The notes under the pieces are model-generated. The model ran no database searches. It was not told where the DNA came from and saw only the letters and a program-made list of their open reading frames with translations. From Gemmatimonadota bacterium (GTDB lineage: Bacteria > Gemmatimonadota > Gemmatimonadetes > Longimicrobiales > Gaopeijiaceae): 13,104 nucleotides of DNA. The stretch is from NCBI GenBank assembly GCA_007129525.1, contig SKVI01000167.1, forward strand, positions 1-13,104, in the 5' to 3' direction. Both the position numbers and the translations under genes were made by a program. Below are positions 1 to 7,123 of this stretch, piece after piece (the stretch's first letter is position 1; every line of letters begins with the position of its first letter).

Positions 1-920
1 AGGAGACCCTGACCATCTTCGACGTGGACCGTTCCCTGGACGACCGCAGGACCGTGGAGCTGCGGCTCGGGGGGGACGGGAGTCCAGTGGGGCTCTCCAT
101 CCGAGCAGGCATTGCCCTGGTTCCAATGGGCGTCTTCCCCGCCGCGCAGGTCGTGGACCTCGAGACGGCCCAGGTGGTCCGGACCATCGCGCTACCTGAA
201 GGTTCGGGGGCCACGGGCTCCATCTTCCTGACCGATTCCACGGCCCTGGTGGCGAACCCGGGACGTGGGACGGTGAGTCATGTGAACGTGCGGCAGGGAG
301 TCGCCCACCAGGAAGTGGATGTGGGTCTCCACCCCCAGGGGTTCGTGGAGGCCGGTGGGACGGTCTTCGTCATCGACGCCCGGCTGGAACAGTTCCAGCC
401 TGTCGGACCGGGACGGTTGGTGGCCCTGGATTCCGGAACCCTGGAGTTGACCGGCGAAGTGATGCTCTCCGGAGAGAACCCCAGTTCGGCCGTGGCCATG
501 GACGACGGTCGGATCTTTGTGCTGAACGGCGGACGGTGGGGTGCCGAGAACGGGTCGTTGTCGGTGGTGGATCCAGTGCAGTTGGAAGAGACGGGGCACC
601 ACCCCGGATTCGGAGCTCTCCCGGGGAGCTTGACCCTGTCCGGTGGGCTTCTCCACGCCAGTTCGTGGAGCTTCGGCGTCATTGCATGGGATCCCAGCGC
701 CGAGAGCTTTCACCGGGGTCCGAGCAACCCGGTGGAGCCCGGCGGGATTCCGTCCACGGCCGGGCTGGGGGTCGACTCCGAGGGCCGTCTGCACGCGCTC
801 TTTCCGGAGTGCGAATCGCCCTCCCGGGTCCTGCGCCTCGATGAGGGGTATCAAGTGGACGAGGAGATCCCCGTTGGGATCTGTCCCGCCGGTCTGAGGT
901 TCGCCATGGTGGAGGGGTGA
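1..920 (+). CDS. YncE-like beta-propeller protein, 5' end outside window
   Basis: The reading frame is open from base 3 to a TGA at 918-920, giving about 305 residues with no credible start; a GTG at 24 is probably internal. The protein is rich in short beta-strand units of the kind found in YVTN/YncE beta-propellers: repeated hydrophobic-Val-Asp patterns (TIFDVD at the edge, AAQVVDLETAQVVRTI, GRLVALDSGTLELTG, GSLSVVDP) separated by Gly/Pro-rich turns. Such propellers are usually secreted or lipid-anchored and bind ligands or partner proteins; the missing N-terminus would hold any signal peptide. Two cysteines near the C-terminus (about residues 267 and 290 counted from the GTG) could pair. 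No catalytic motif is visible. I do not recognise a specific family and assign no function. A GC-rich inverted repeat follows the stop and the next gene begins 163 bases on, so it probably ends its transcription unit. Confidence 0.7.
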   Translation, partial: ETLTIFDVDRSLDDRRTVELRLGGDGSPVGLSIRAGIALVPMGVFPAAQVVDLETAQVVRTIALPEGSGATGSIFLTDSTALVANPGRGTVSHVNVRQGVAHQEVDVGLHPQGFVEAGGTVFVIDARLEQFQPVGPGRLVALDSGTLELTGEVMLSGENPSSAVAMDDGRIFVLNGGRWGAENGSLSVVDPVQLEETGHHPGFGALPGSLTLSGGLLHASSWSFGVIAWDPSAESFHRGPSNPVEPGGIPSTAGLGVDSEGRLHALFPECESPSRVLRLDEGYQVDEEIPVGICPAGLRFAMVEG

Positions 921-963
921 GGGAAGGGGGGACGGCCACCTGCGCGGGGCTCGTCCCCTTCCC
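921..963 (+). terminator. possible stem-loop after the beta-propeller gene
   Basis: Directly after the TGA, GGGAAGGGG at 921-929 can pair with CCCCTTCCC at 955-963, and ACG at 932-934 with CGT at 952-954, leaving a two-base bulge and a 17-base loop. There is no T tract behind it, so an intrinsic terminator is only a guess. A second small perfect hairpin, AGGGC-TTTTC-GCCCT, lies at 1006-1020. The rest of the gap to 1083 holds no convincing promoter; TTGTGG at 974 and TAGCTT at 997 are a 17-base-spaced but weak pair. Confidence 0.3.
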
Positions 964-1083
964 GCCCCGGCGGTTGTGGCCGGATTGGGGAGACCGTAGC
1001 TTTTCAGGGCTTTTCGCCCTGTGCCCCCGTGATCCGGCAAGGCCCCGGTGACCGGGCGAATCCTGATGCCCCACGAGGAGGCC

Positions 1084-2256
1084 ATGCACTACCTGGACTA
1101 CGCCGCCACCTCGGCGATCCGTCCCCGGCAGGTCACGGACGCGATTTGCGACTTCCTGGACCAGGTGGGCGCCTCGCCCGGCCGCGGGGGGTACGCGCGT
1201 TCGGTGAACTCGGCCCGGACCGCTTTCCGGTGCCGCCGGGCACTGGCCCGGATCATGGGATTGCCGGGCGATCCCGGGCGGATCGCCTTTATGCTGAACG
1301 CCACCCATGCCTTGAACACGGCGCTCCACAGCCTTCTGGCCGAGGGAGACCGGGTGGTGGTCACCGCCTACGATCACAACGCCGTTCTGCGGCCTGCACA
1401 CCGACTTTCCATCATTCGCGGGGTCGAGGTGCGAATGCTCTCCGGTGCAGCGGATGGGTCGGTGGACCTCGACGAGCTGAGCAAGCTGGTGGACGGGTCC
1501 CGCCTACTGGTGGTGAACGCCATTTCCAACGTCCTGGGCACGCGCCTTCCGCTGGCGGAGATGGCCGCCATTGCGCACGATGCCGGGGCACTCGTGCTGG
1601 TGGATGCCGCTCAGTCGGCGGGGCACGTGCCGGGCTCCCTGGCCGACGACGGCGCCGACGTGGTGGCCTTCACGGGTCACAAGGGACTGCTGGGACCCCA
1701 GGGAACCGGGGGCCTCTGGAGTCGGGAGGGACTGACGCTGGACCCCCTTCTCTGCGGCGGCACTGGCGGAGATTCGTCCAGTCGGGAGATGCCCGGCGCA
1801 CTGCCGGACCGTCTCGAGGCAGGCACGCCCAACGCGCCGGGAATTGCGGGGCTCCTCGCCGGCTGTGAGTACCTGCTGGCGGAAGGAGTGGAGCGGATAC
1901 ACGCCCGGGAGGTCCGGCTCAAGGCCCGCCTGCGTTCCGGCCTGGAACAGATTTCAGGAGTGCGGGTCCTGTCTCCTGCGGCGCCCGACGGTGCCGCCCT
2001 GGTGACCCTGGTGGCTGACGCGGTGGATCCCTCGGAGTTGGCGCGCCGCCTCGAGGTGGATTGGGGCGTAATGGCCCGGGCGGGTCTTCATTGCGCTCCG
2101 GAGGCGCACAACGTTCTGGGGAGCGGTGCGTCGGGCGCGCTTCGCCTGTCGCTGGGTTGGGCGTCCACCGAGGAGGACGTGGACCGCGCCATCGCCGGAC
2201 TGGAAGCCATTGCCGGAAGGGAACAGGTGGCGGTGGACGGCCTCGCTTCCGGTTGA
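1084..2256 (+). CDS. cysteine desulfurase family protein (class V aminotransferase fold)
   Basis: A fold-type I, PLP-dependent enzyme of the NifS/SufS superfamily, 390 residues from this start. It opens with the family N-terminus MHYLDYAATS. The cofactor site is clear: VDAAQ with Asp174 (pyridine nitrogen) and Gln177, then FTGHKGLLGPQGTGGL with the Schiff-base Lys200. GLHCAPEAH carries Cys337 where cysteine desulfurases hold the persulfide-forming cysteine. The Lys segment, the GGTG motif and LEAGTPNAPGIAGL match the subfamily modelled as TIGR01977, whose physiological substrate is unsettled; sulfur transfer from L-cysteine is the likely chemistry. I chose ATG 1084 because the family starts here and AGGAG lies at 1076-1080, although the spacer is only 3 bases. 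In-frame GTG 1048 and ATG 1066 would add 12 or 6 residues. No scaffold (sufU, iscU) or thiolation gene is next to it, so its acceptor is unknown. Confidence 0.88.
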   Translation: MHYLDYAATSAIRPRQVTDAICDFLDQVGASPGRGGYARSVNSARTAFRCRRALARIMGLPGDPGRIAFMLNATHALNTALHSLLAEGDRVVVTAYDHNAVLRPAHRLSIIRGVEVRMLSGAADGSVDLDELSKLVDGSRLLVVNAISNVLGTRLPLAEMAAIAHDAGALVLVDAAQSAGHVPGSLADDGADVVAFTGHKGLLGPQGTGGLWSREGLTLDPLLCGGTGGDSSSREMPGALPDRLEAGTPNAPGIAGLLAGCEYLLAEGVERIHAREVRLKARLRSGLEQISGVRVLSPAAPDGAALVTLVADAVDPSELARRLEVDWGVMARAGLHCAPEAHNVLGSGASGALRLSLGWASTEEDVDRAIAGLEAIAGREQVAVDGLASG

Positions 2257-2338
2257 TCCATCGTCCGATCCCACCGCCCCCGTCCCTGCGCGTCGATCCT
2301 TGTCGCACCTCTCGCCCTCGGCCCCCTGATCCACCGAC

Positions 2339-2902
2339 ATGCGACTCTTCATCGCGTTGAACCTTCCTTCGGCGGAGCGTGAGCGTATCCACGAGGCAGC
2401 GGCTCCCCTGAGAGATGCCGGCCTTCCCGTGCGCTGGCTCGATCCCGAGAGCTACCATCTCACCCTCAAGTTTCTGGGAAACGTCCGCAACGAGATGGTC
2501 CCGGTGGTGGAGCGGGTGGTGGAGAAGGTGGCCGGGCAGACCGAGCGATTTTCCCTGGGGCTGGGTGGTTTCGGTGCCTTCCCCACCATTCGTCGTCCAC
2601 GAGTGATCTGGCTGGGCGCCGATCCAACGCCCGTGCTCCGGTGCCTGAAGCAGGATCTGGAGTGGGCGTTGACCCACCACGGGTTCGAACGGGAAACCCG
2701 GGCCTTCCACCCCCATATCACGCTGGGGCGGGCCGACGAGGATGAGGGTGCAGGGGCCTTCCGGGGGCTGGACGAGCTGGCCGCCTCCCTGGACTACCAG
2801 AGGAGTGTCCCGGTGACCACCGTCGATCTCATGCGGAGCCAGCTCTCCCGTAGTGGTGCCACGTACTCGCTGGTGCAGGCCACTCCCCTCATGGAGGGCT
2901 AG
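2339..2902 (+). CDS. thpR: RNA 2',3'-cyclic phosphodiesterase
   Basis: A 187-residue member of the 2H phosphoesterase superfamily (LigT/ThpR, once called 2'-5' RNA ligase), the usual length. It shows both catalytic HxTx tetrapeptides: HLTL at 40-43 inside YHLTLKFLG, and HITL at 126-129 inside HPHITLGRA. The N-terminal MRLFIALNLP is the standard family opening. The enzyme hydrolyses 2',3'-cyclic phosphate ends of RNA to 2'-phosphates in the cytoplasm; its in vivo targets are poorly known. The ATG start has no obvious Shine-Dalgarno sequence but coincides with the conserved N-terminus. It lies 82 bases after the desulfurase-like gene and 3 bases before the next gene, so it is probably co-transcribed with the downstream membrane protein. 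Identification is firm; the gene symbol follows family usage. Confidence 0.92.
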   Translation: MRLFIALNLPSAERERIHEAAAPLRDAGLPVRWLDPESYHLTLKFLGNVRNEMVPVVERVVEKVAGQTERFSLGLGGFGAFPTIRRPRVIWLGADPTPVLRCLKQDLEWALTHHGFERETRAFHPHITLGRADEDEGAGAFRGLDELAASLDYQRSVPVTTVDLMRSQLSRSGATYSLVQATPLMEG

Positions 2903-2905
2903 GCC

Positions 2906-3553
2906 GTGCGAGGGTGTGGAGGTGGGTGCCTGGGCCGTCTGGCGGCCCTGGTGGTGCTGGCTGTCATCGTCGTGGCGGCGTGGCGCTTCGGCCCGGACCT
3001 GGCCGAGCGGTACGGCCACTACCTGGGGGGGGAGGGGGAGGCCGAGGTGGCGACTTCCAGCGAGCTGGCCGATGCGGCCCTCGTCCGTTTCGACCGGGTC
3101 ATCCAGGGGGAGTCGGAGACGGCCAGCTTCTCCGCAGCGGAGGTGGAGAGCGTCCTGCGCTACAGGTGGAACGATCAGCTTCCGCCGGGCGTTGGCGATC
3201 CCAGCGTGCGGATCCAGGGAGGAGAGCTTCGGGTGCGCGTGCAGGTCGCGTCGGAGAGGCTGCCCCGGTACCCGGAGATGGAGCGGCTTCGGGAGGTGTT
3301 GCCGGACACGGTGCCTCTGGAGCTTCGGGGCACGATCCTCACCCTGGAGGGCCGGGAAGCCGCCTTCCTGGTACGTCGGATCGACGTCGCCGGCGTCCCC
3401 GTGCCGCGTCGTTTTCGGCTGACGATCCTGGAGGCGCTTCAGTCGCCCCGTCGCGACGACGTGCCGGAGGAAACCTTCGTGGTTGCCCTTCCCCCGGGAA
3501 TCGGCTCCCTTCATCTGGCGGACGAAACCCTGGTGGTTCGGGGTCGCCACTGA
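2906..3553 (+). CDS. membrane-anchored protein of unknown function
   Basis: A 215-residue protein that I do not recognise. It starts at GTG 2906, with GGAGGG at 2893-2898 seven bases upstream inside the end of thpR. A short Cys/Gly/Arg-rich cytoplasmic stub (residues 1-11) is followed by one hydrophobic helix (about 12-27, LAALVVLAVIVVAAW), then a soluble remainder expected outside the membrane. Residues 70-215 alternate amphipathic strands, with FSAAEVESVLRY, then GGELRVRVQV and a conserved-looking GVPVPRRFRL. This layout faintly recalls DUF2993/LmeA-like lipid-binding domains, but the resemblance is by eye only. It sits 3 bases after thpR and 26 bases before the response regulator, which implies co-transcription but not shared function. 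An 8-base G run at 3025-3032 is read through without a frame break. Confidence 0.75.
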   Translation: MRGCGGGCLGRLAALVVLAVIVVAAWRFGPDLAERYGHYLGGEGEAEVATSSELADAALVRFDRVIQGESETASFSAAEVESVLRYRWNDQLPPGVGDPSVRIQGGELRVRVQVASERLPRYPEMERLREVLPDTVPLELRGTILTLEGREAAFLVRRIDVAGVPVPRRFRLTILEALQSPRRDDVPEETFVVALPPGIGSLHLADETLVVRGRH

Positions 3554-3579
3554 TCCCGAGCCTGGACACCGAGGAAGAC

Positions 3580-4941
3580 ATGGCTCGCATCCTGATCGTG
3601 GACGACGAGGAATCCATCCGGGACATCTTGCGCCAGCTTTTTGAGTACGAGGGGCATGAGGTGCGGGCGGCGGCCTCCGCCGAGGAGGCCCTTGCCAGTG
3701 TCCGGGAGGAGGTGCCCGATGTCGTCTTCCTCGACGTGAAGATGCCCGGGACCGACGGAATCGAGGTCCTGGGTCAACTGCAGGAGGAGTTCTCCGGTCT
3801 GCAGGTGGTGATGATCTCCGGGCACGGGACCATCGATACCGCCGTGGAAGCCACCCGACGCGGAGCGTACGATTTTCTGGAGAAGCCCCTGGACACGGAT
3901 CGACTCCTGGTGACTCTTCGCAATGTGCTGGAGATAAAGGGCCTTTCCGATTCAGTGGCCGCGCTTCGGTCACAGGTGGAGTCTCGTCACGAGATCGTGG
4001 GTTCGTCCTTTCAGATCCGGCAGGTTCTGGATCGTATCGAACGAGTGGCGCCCACCGACTCCCGTGTGCTGATCACCGGAGAGAACGGAACGGGGAAGGA
4101 GCTGGTGGCCCGGGCTCTGCACAGCCTTTCGCCCCGTAGGGATCGGGCCTTCGTAGAGGTGAACTGCGCCGCCATTCCGTCGGAGCTCATCGAGAGCGAG
4201 CTCTTTGGTCACATGAAGGGCTCCTTCACCGGAGCGGTCCAGGATCGCCCGGGAAAGTTCGAGCAGGCCGACCGCGGCACCCTGTTCATGGACGAAGTGG
4301 GCGACATGTCGTTGGCCGCCCAGTCCAAGGTGCTGCGGGCTCTGGAGGAGGGAAAAGTGACCAGGGTTGGTGGGCACAAGCCCCGACAGGTGGACGTCCG
4401 GGTCATCGCCGCCACGAACAAGGCTCTGGAGGAGGAGATCCGGGAAGGGCGCTTCCGGGAGGATCTCTACTATCGGTTGAACGTGGTGCCCATCCACATG
4501 CCTCCGCTGCGGGAGCGCCGCGAGGACATCCCGATGCTCGTGCGGCACTTCGCCGGCCGGATGGCAGACCAGAGCGGATTGCCGATGCGCAGTTTCACGC
4601 CGGAGGCGCTGGAAAAGCTCAGGAGCCTGGATTGGCCCGGGAATGTGCGGGAGCTCCGGAACACCGTCGAGCGACTGATGATCCTGGCCTCCGGAGACGA
4701 GATCACGGCGGGGGACGTGGCCACCCTCGTGGGGGAACACGTGAGGGGTGACGGCCTGGGAGCCGAGCTGCTGGGGGCCGACACCTTCAACGAGTTCAAG
4801 GAACGGGCCGAACGGGCCTTCGTGTTACAGAAGCTGCGGGAGCACGAATGGAATGTGTCCGAGACGGCCAGGGCGTTGGACATGCCCCGGTCCAATCTCT
4901 ACAAGAAGATCGAAAAGTACGACCTGCAGCGAGAGGACTGA
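3580..4941 (+). CDS. sigma-54-dependent response regulator, NtrC/NtrX type
   Basis: A 453-residue transcription activator with three domains. Residues 1-120 form a receiver: acidic pair Asp8/Asp9, phosphoacceptor Asp52 in FLDVKMPG, Ser80 and Lys102 in FLEKPLD. Residues 140-375 are the AAA+ ATPase that remodels sigma-54 polymerase: Walker A GENGTGKE at 167-174, the sigma-54 contact loop GSFTGA at 214-219, Walker B LFMDE with Asp238/Glu239, and the FREDLYYRLNV arginine-finger segment. Residues 420-450 form a Fis-type helix-turn-helix ending in SNLYKKIEKYDL. The ATG start matches the canonical MARILIVDDE opening and has AGGA at 3572-3575; the same frame is open further upstream but overlaps the preceding gene. 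The EKPLDTDRLL linker looks NtrX-like, yet no histidine kinase is adjacent, so its input and regulon are unknown. The contact loop has Ser in place of the usual Ala. Confidence 0.93.
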   Translation: MARILIVDDEESIRDILRQLFEYEGHEVRAAASAEEALASVREEVPDVVFLDVKMPGTDGIEVLGQLQEEFSGLQVVMISGHGTIDTAVEATRRGAYDFLEKPLDTDRLLVTLRNVLEIKGLSDSVAALRSQVESRHEIVGSSFQIRQVLDRIERVAPTDSRVLITGENGTGKELVARALHSLSPRRDRAFVEVNCAAIPSELIESELFGHMKGSFTGAVQDRPGKFEQADRGTLFMDEVGDMSLAAQSKVLRALEEGKVTRVGGHKPRQVDVRVIAATNKALEEEIREGRFREDLYYRLNVVPIHMPPLRERREDIPMLVRHFAGRMADQSGLPMRSFTPEALEKLRSLDWPGNVRELRNTVERLMILASGDEITAGDVATLVGEHVRGDGLGAELLGADTFNEFKERAERAFVLQKLREHEWNVSETARALDMPRSNLYKKIEKYDLQRED

Positions 4942-5132
4942 CCCTTCGGGCTGGCGGGCCGGCAGATCGGCTGATACCCTGATCTCTGACGGCACGTGGG
5001 CCGGAAGCCCTCGGGCGCCGAGCCCGGGAACGGGATCCGGCCGTGTTGGGTAGAGGGTGGCATCTTCGGTAGGCCGCAAGCTCTTGCAGATCGGCACCGA
5101 ACCCCTACGCACGCGGTGGAAGCGAGAATCGC

Positions 5133-5906
5133 ATGAGCGAGCCCAACGAGACATCCCCTGGGGGACACGGAAATCTGGAGCCGGAAGGCGGTGTCGAGCC
5201 GTGGCGGGCTCGGAACTCACCCGGGTGGCTCCGTGCTACCCTGGATGCGGTTCGCTCGGTGGTGCTGGCACTTGTAATCCTGCTGGTCATGCGAGCCTTC
5301 CTTGTGGAGGCGTTCAAGATTCCCACGTCCTCCATGGAAGGGACGCTGATGGCCGGCGACTTCCTGCTGGTGAACAAGGCCGTCTACGGAGCCGAGATCC
5401 CCGGGATGGGCCTCAACCTGCCGGCGCTGGCGGCTCCGGAACGGGGCGAGGTCATCGTGTTTCATCCGCCCCACGAGCCCACCAAGCACTATGTAAAGCG
5501 GTTGGTGGGAATGCCCGGCGACACCCTCAAGATGCGAGACAAGAAGCTCTTTCGAAACGGCGACCGAGTGCAAGAGCCCTACGCCAGACACGCCGATCCT
5601 CACGGGGACGCGGTGCACCCGGGCATGGCCTGGCAGTCCCGCTTCCTGATGGAGGGCCCCCGGCCGGGGAGATACCGGCCGTCCCGGGACAACTGGGGTC
5701 CCATCGTGATTCCGCCTGATCGCTACTTCGTTCTGGGCGACAATCGGGACAACAGCGAGGATTCGCGGTACTGGGGGCTGGTGAAGCGCGAAGACATCCG
5801 GGGGAGGCCCTGGATCGTCTACTACTCGTCGGAGCCCGAGCTGGCGTCGGGGCTGGGATGGTTCCGCGAGATCCGCTGGGATCGGATCGGTGGCCGTATT
5901 CGCTGA
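5133..5906 (+). CDS. lepB: signal peptidase I
   Basis: A 257-residue type I signal peptidase, which cleaves signal peptides from exported preproteins at the outer face of the inner membrane using a Ser-Lys dyad. A Gly/Glu-rich cytoplasmic tail (1-34) precedes one transmembrane helix (about 38-60). Box B IPTSSMEGTL carries the nucleophile Ser67, box D YVKRLVGMPGD the general base Lys122, and box E GDNRDNSEDSRYWG covers 202-215. Between boxes D and E is a charged insert (about 137-190, rich in Arg, Pro and His), consistent with a Gram-negative-type enzyme. ATG 5133 is the only start that leaves the cytoplasmic tail short; GGAAG at 5119-5123 is a weak ribosome-binding site. The 191-base upstream gap suggests its own promoter, but none stands out. 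One small hairpin, CGGGC-GCCGA-GCCCG, lies in that gap near 5012-5026. Confidence 0.95.
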   Translation: MSEPNETSPGGHGNLEPEGGVEPWRARNSPGWLRATLDAVRSVVLALVILLVMRAFLVEAFKIPTSSMEGTLMAGDFLLVNKAVYGAEIPGMGLNLPALAAPERGEVIVFHPPHEPTKHYVKRLVGMPGDTLKMRDKKLFRNGDRVQEPYARHADPHGDAVHPGMAWQSRFLMEGPRPGRYRPSRDNWGPIVIPPDRYFVLGDNRDNSEDSRYWGLVKREDIRGRPWIVYYSSEPELASGLGWFREIRWDRIGGRIR

Positions 5907-5955
5907 GCCGAAGCGGAGGTGGGGGGTGCCCCGCTGCAGTTGAGAGAGGAGAAAC

Positions 5956-5991
5956 ATGGCGGCCCGCCGACTTCGGGGGCCGATACGATAG
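5956..5991 (+). other. possible 11-codon leader ORF before the sigma gene
   Basis: ATG 5956 is preceded by AGAGGAG ending at 5951 (4-base spacer), one of the best ribosome-binding sequences in the window. The frame encodes MAARRLRGPIR and stops at TAG 5989-5991, immediately before an in-frame ATG (5992) of the sigma-factor reading frame. The arrangement would allow translational coupling or a regulatory leader peptide, but chance is quite possible for so short a frame. Confidence 0.25.
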
Positions 5992-6078
5992 ATGAAGCGG
6001 GCGAAGGGATCGCCCGCATTGACCCCGGGAGGAGATGCTCGTTGCGTGGAGAGCCTCCTCCCCTCCAGCCGTGGAACC

Positions 6079-6933
6079 ATGACCTTCTCTCGGCAGGCAC
6101 GACCCGGGAGGGACGGCTCCCTGGACCAGTACCTCAGGGAGATCAGCAGGTATCCGCTCATCGACCGGGAAGAGGAAGCCCGTCTGGCCCGGGGAATCCG
6201 GAACGGAGACCCCGAATGTCTGGATCGACTGGTGCGCTCGAACCTCCGGTTCGTGGTGTCGGTGGCCAAGAAGTACCAGAACCAGGGTGTGCTCCTGGTG
6301 GACTTGATCAACGAGGGGAACGTGGGGCTGATCCGGGCGGCCCACCGCTTCGACGAGAGCAAGGGGATCAAGTTCATCTCCTACGCCGTCTGGTGGATCC
6401 GGCAGGCCATTCTGCAGGCCCTGGCCGAGCAGAGTCGGATCGTGCGGGTCCCGCTGAATCGGGCAGGCACCCTCAACCGCATCGGCCGGCGCTCGTCGGA
6501 GCTCCAGCAGGAACTGGGACGAGAGCCCACCGTAGAAGAGCTGGCTCAGGACCTGGAGCTCAGCCGAGAAGAGGTGGCCTCGACCCTGGTCATCGCGCAG
6601 ACCCACCTCTCGCTGGACCAGCCATCACTCCCGGACGACGACACCCGCCTGCTGGACTTCCTGCCCGATCGTAGCGCGCCTCTGCCCGAAGACGCAGCCC
6701 ACAGGCAGGCACTGAAGGAGACGGTGGAGCGGGCTCTGGCCACCCTGGAGGAGCGCGAGGCCAAGATTCTCCGGCTCTACTTTGGGCTGGACGACCAGGA
6801 ACCGATGACGCTGGAGGAGATCGGTTCCCTCCTGGGGGTCACTCGCGAGCGAGTGAGACAGGTCAAGGAGCGGGCGCTGAAGCGGCTCCGGCACACCTCC
6901 CGATCCAGGTTTCTGGATACCTTTACCGACTGA
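6079..6933 (+). CDS. RpoD/SigA-type sigma-70 family sigma factor, short form
   Basis: A 284-residue sigma-70 factor that directs RNA polymerase to promoters. Region 1.2 opens at SLDQYLREISRYPLI (14-28). Region 2 follows (about 48-118) with NLRFVVSVAKKYQNQG and the promoter-melting/-10 segment KFISYAVWWIRQAI. Region 3 lies near 126-205 and region 4 near 217-270, whose helix-turn-helix TLEEIGSLLGVTRERVRQV reads the -35 element. There is no region 1.1 and no non-conserved insert. This compact layout is found in group 2 factors and in the primary factor of Bacteroidota, so it could be either the housekeeping or an alternative factor; no symbol is given. ATG 6079 precedes region 1.2 closely, as in relatives, but its Shine-Dalgarno is poor. 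GTG 6046 has GGGAGGAG 11 bases upstream (+11 residues), and ATG 5992 would add 29 residues. Confidence 0.88.
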   Translation: MTFSRQARPGRDGSLDQYLREISRYPLIDREEEARLARGIRNGDPECLDRLVRSNLRFVVSVAKKYQNQGVLLVDLINEGNVGLIRAAHRFDESKGIKFISYAVWWIRQAILQALAEQSRIVRVPLNRAGTLNRIGRRSSELQQELGREPTVEELAQDLELSREEVASTLVIAQTHLSLDQPSLPDDDTRLLDFLPDRSAPLPEDAAHRQALKETVERALATLEEREAKILRLYFGLDDQEPMTLEEIGSLLGVTRERVRQVKERALKRLRHTSRSRFLDTFTD

Positions 6934-6969
6934 TCGGCTGGGCCCTGGAGTGACCTGACCGGAAAAGTG

Positions 6970-6983
6970 CCGCAGTCCTGCGG
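6970..6983 (+). other. small hairpin between the sigma gene and rplM
   Basis: CCGCA at 6970-6974 and TGCGG at 6979-6983 form a perfect five-pair stem with loop GTCC, followed by GGGCGGG and no T tract. It sits 36 bases after the sigma-factor stop and 33 bases before the TTGACA element, so it may mark the end of the upstream transcript, but it is too weak to call a terminator. Confidence 0.25.
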
Positions 6984-7016
6984 GGGCGGGCGCAGGGTAC
7001 CAGGCTTCGCTGGCTG

Positions 7017-7045
7017 TTGACACTCCCATCGTCCGGAAATACCTT
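7017..7045 (+). promoter_or_regulatory. sigma-70-type promoter for the rplM cluster
   Basis: A perfect TTGACA at 7017-7022 is followed, after exactly 17 bases, by TACCTT at 7040-7045 (a TAnnnT-type -10). Transcription would start near 7052, giving a leader of about 70 bases before the rplM ATG. The position in the 190-base gap ahead of a ribosomal-protein run supports it. The leader includes a direct repeat TTGAATG (7045-7051 and 7060-7066) and the paired GAAGCGAGA elements at 7099-7107 and 7115-7123, any of which could be regulatory. Confidence 0.7.
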
Positions 7046-7123
7046 TGAATGCTCTGTCCTTGAATGGTCGAGCCCGGTGCGACGTCACCACCGTGCTCGA
7101 AGCGAGACCGACCGGAAGCGAGA

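Noticed and set aside
2914..3579. Upstream extension of the response-regulator frame
   Set aside because: The extension overlaps the membrane-protein gene in another frame and reads as low-complexity Gly/Arg/Pro; the receiver domain starts exactly at ATG 3580.
1919..3973. 684-codon open frame on the minus strand
   Set aside because: It lies antisense to four well-supported genes, is dominated by Pro/Arg/Gly/His as expected of GC-rich shadow frames, and shows no domain.
5071..5089. Sigma-54 promoter-like GG...TTGCA upstream of lepB, next to a sigma-54 activator gene
   Set aside because: The GG (5072-5073) and GC (5086-5087) are 12 bases apart rather than the required 10, and the rest of the -24 element does not match.
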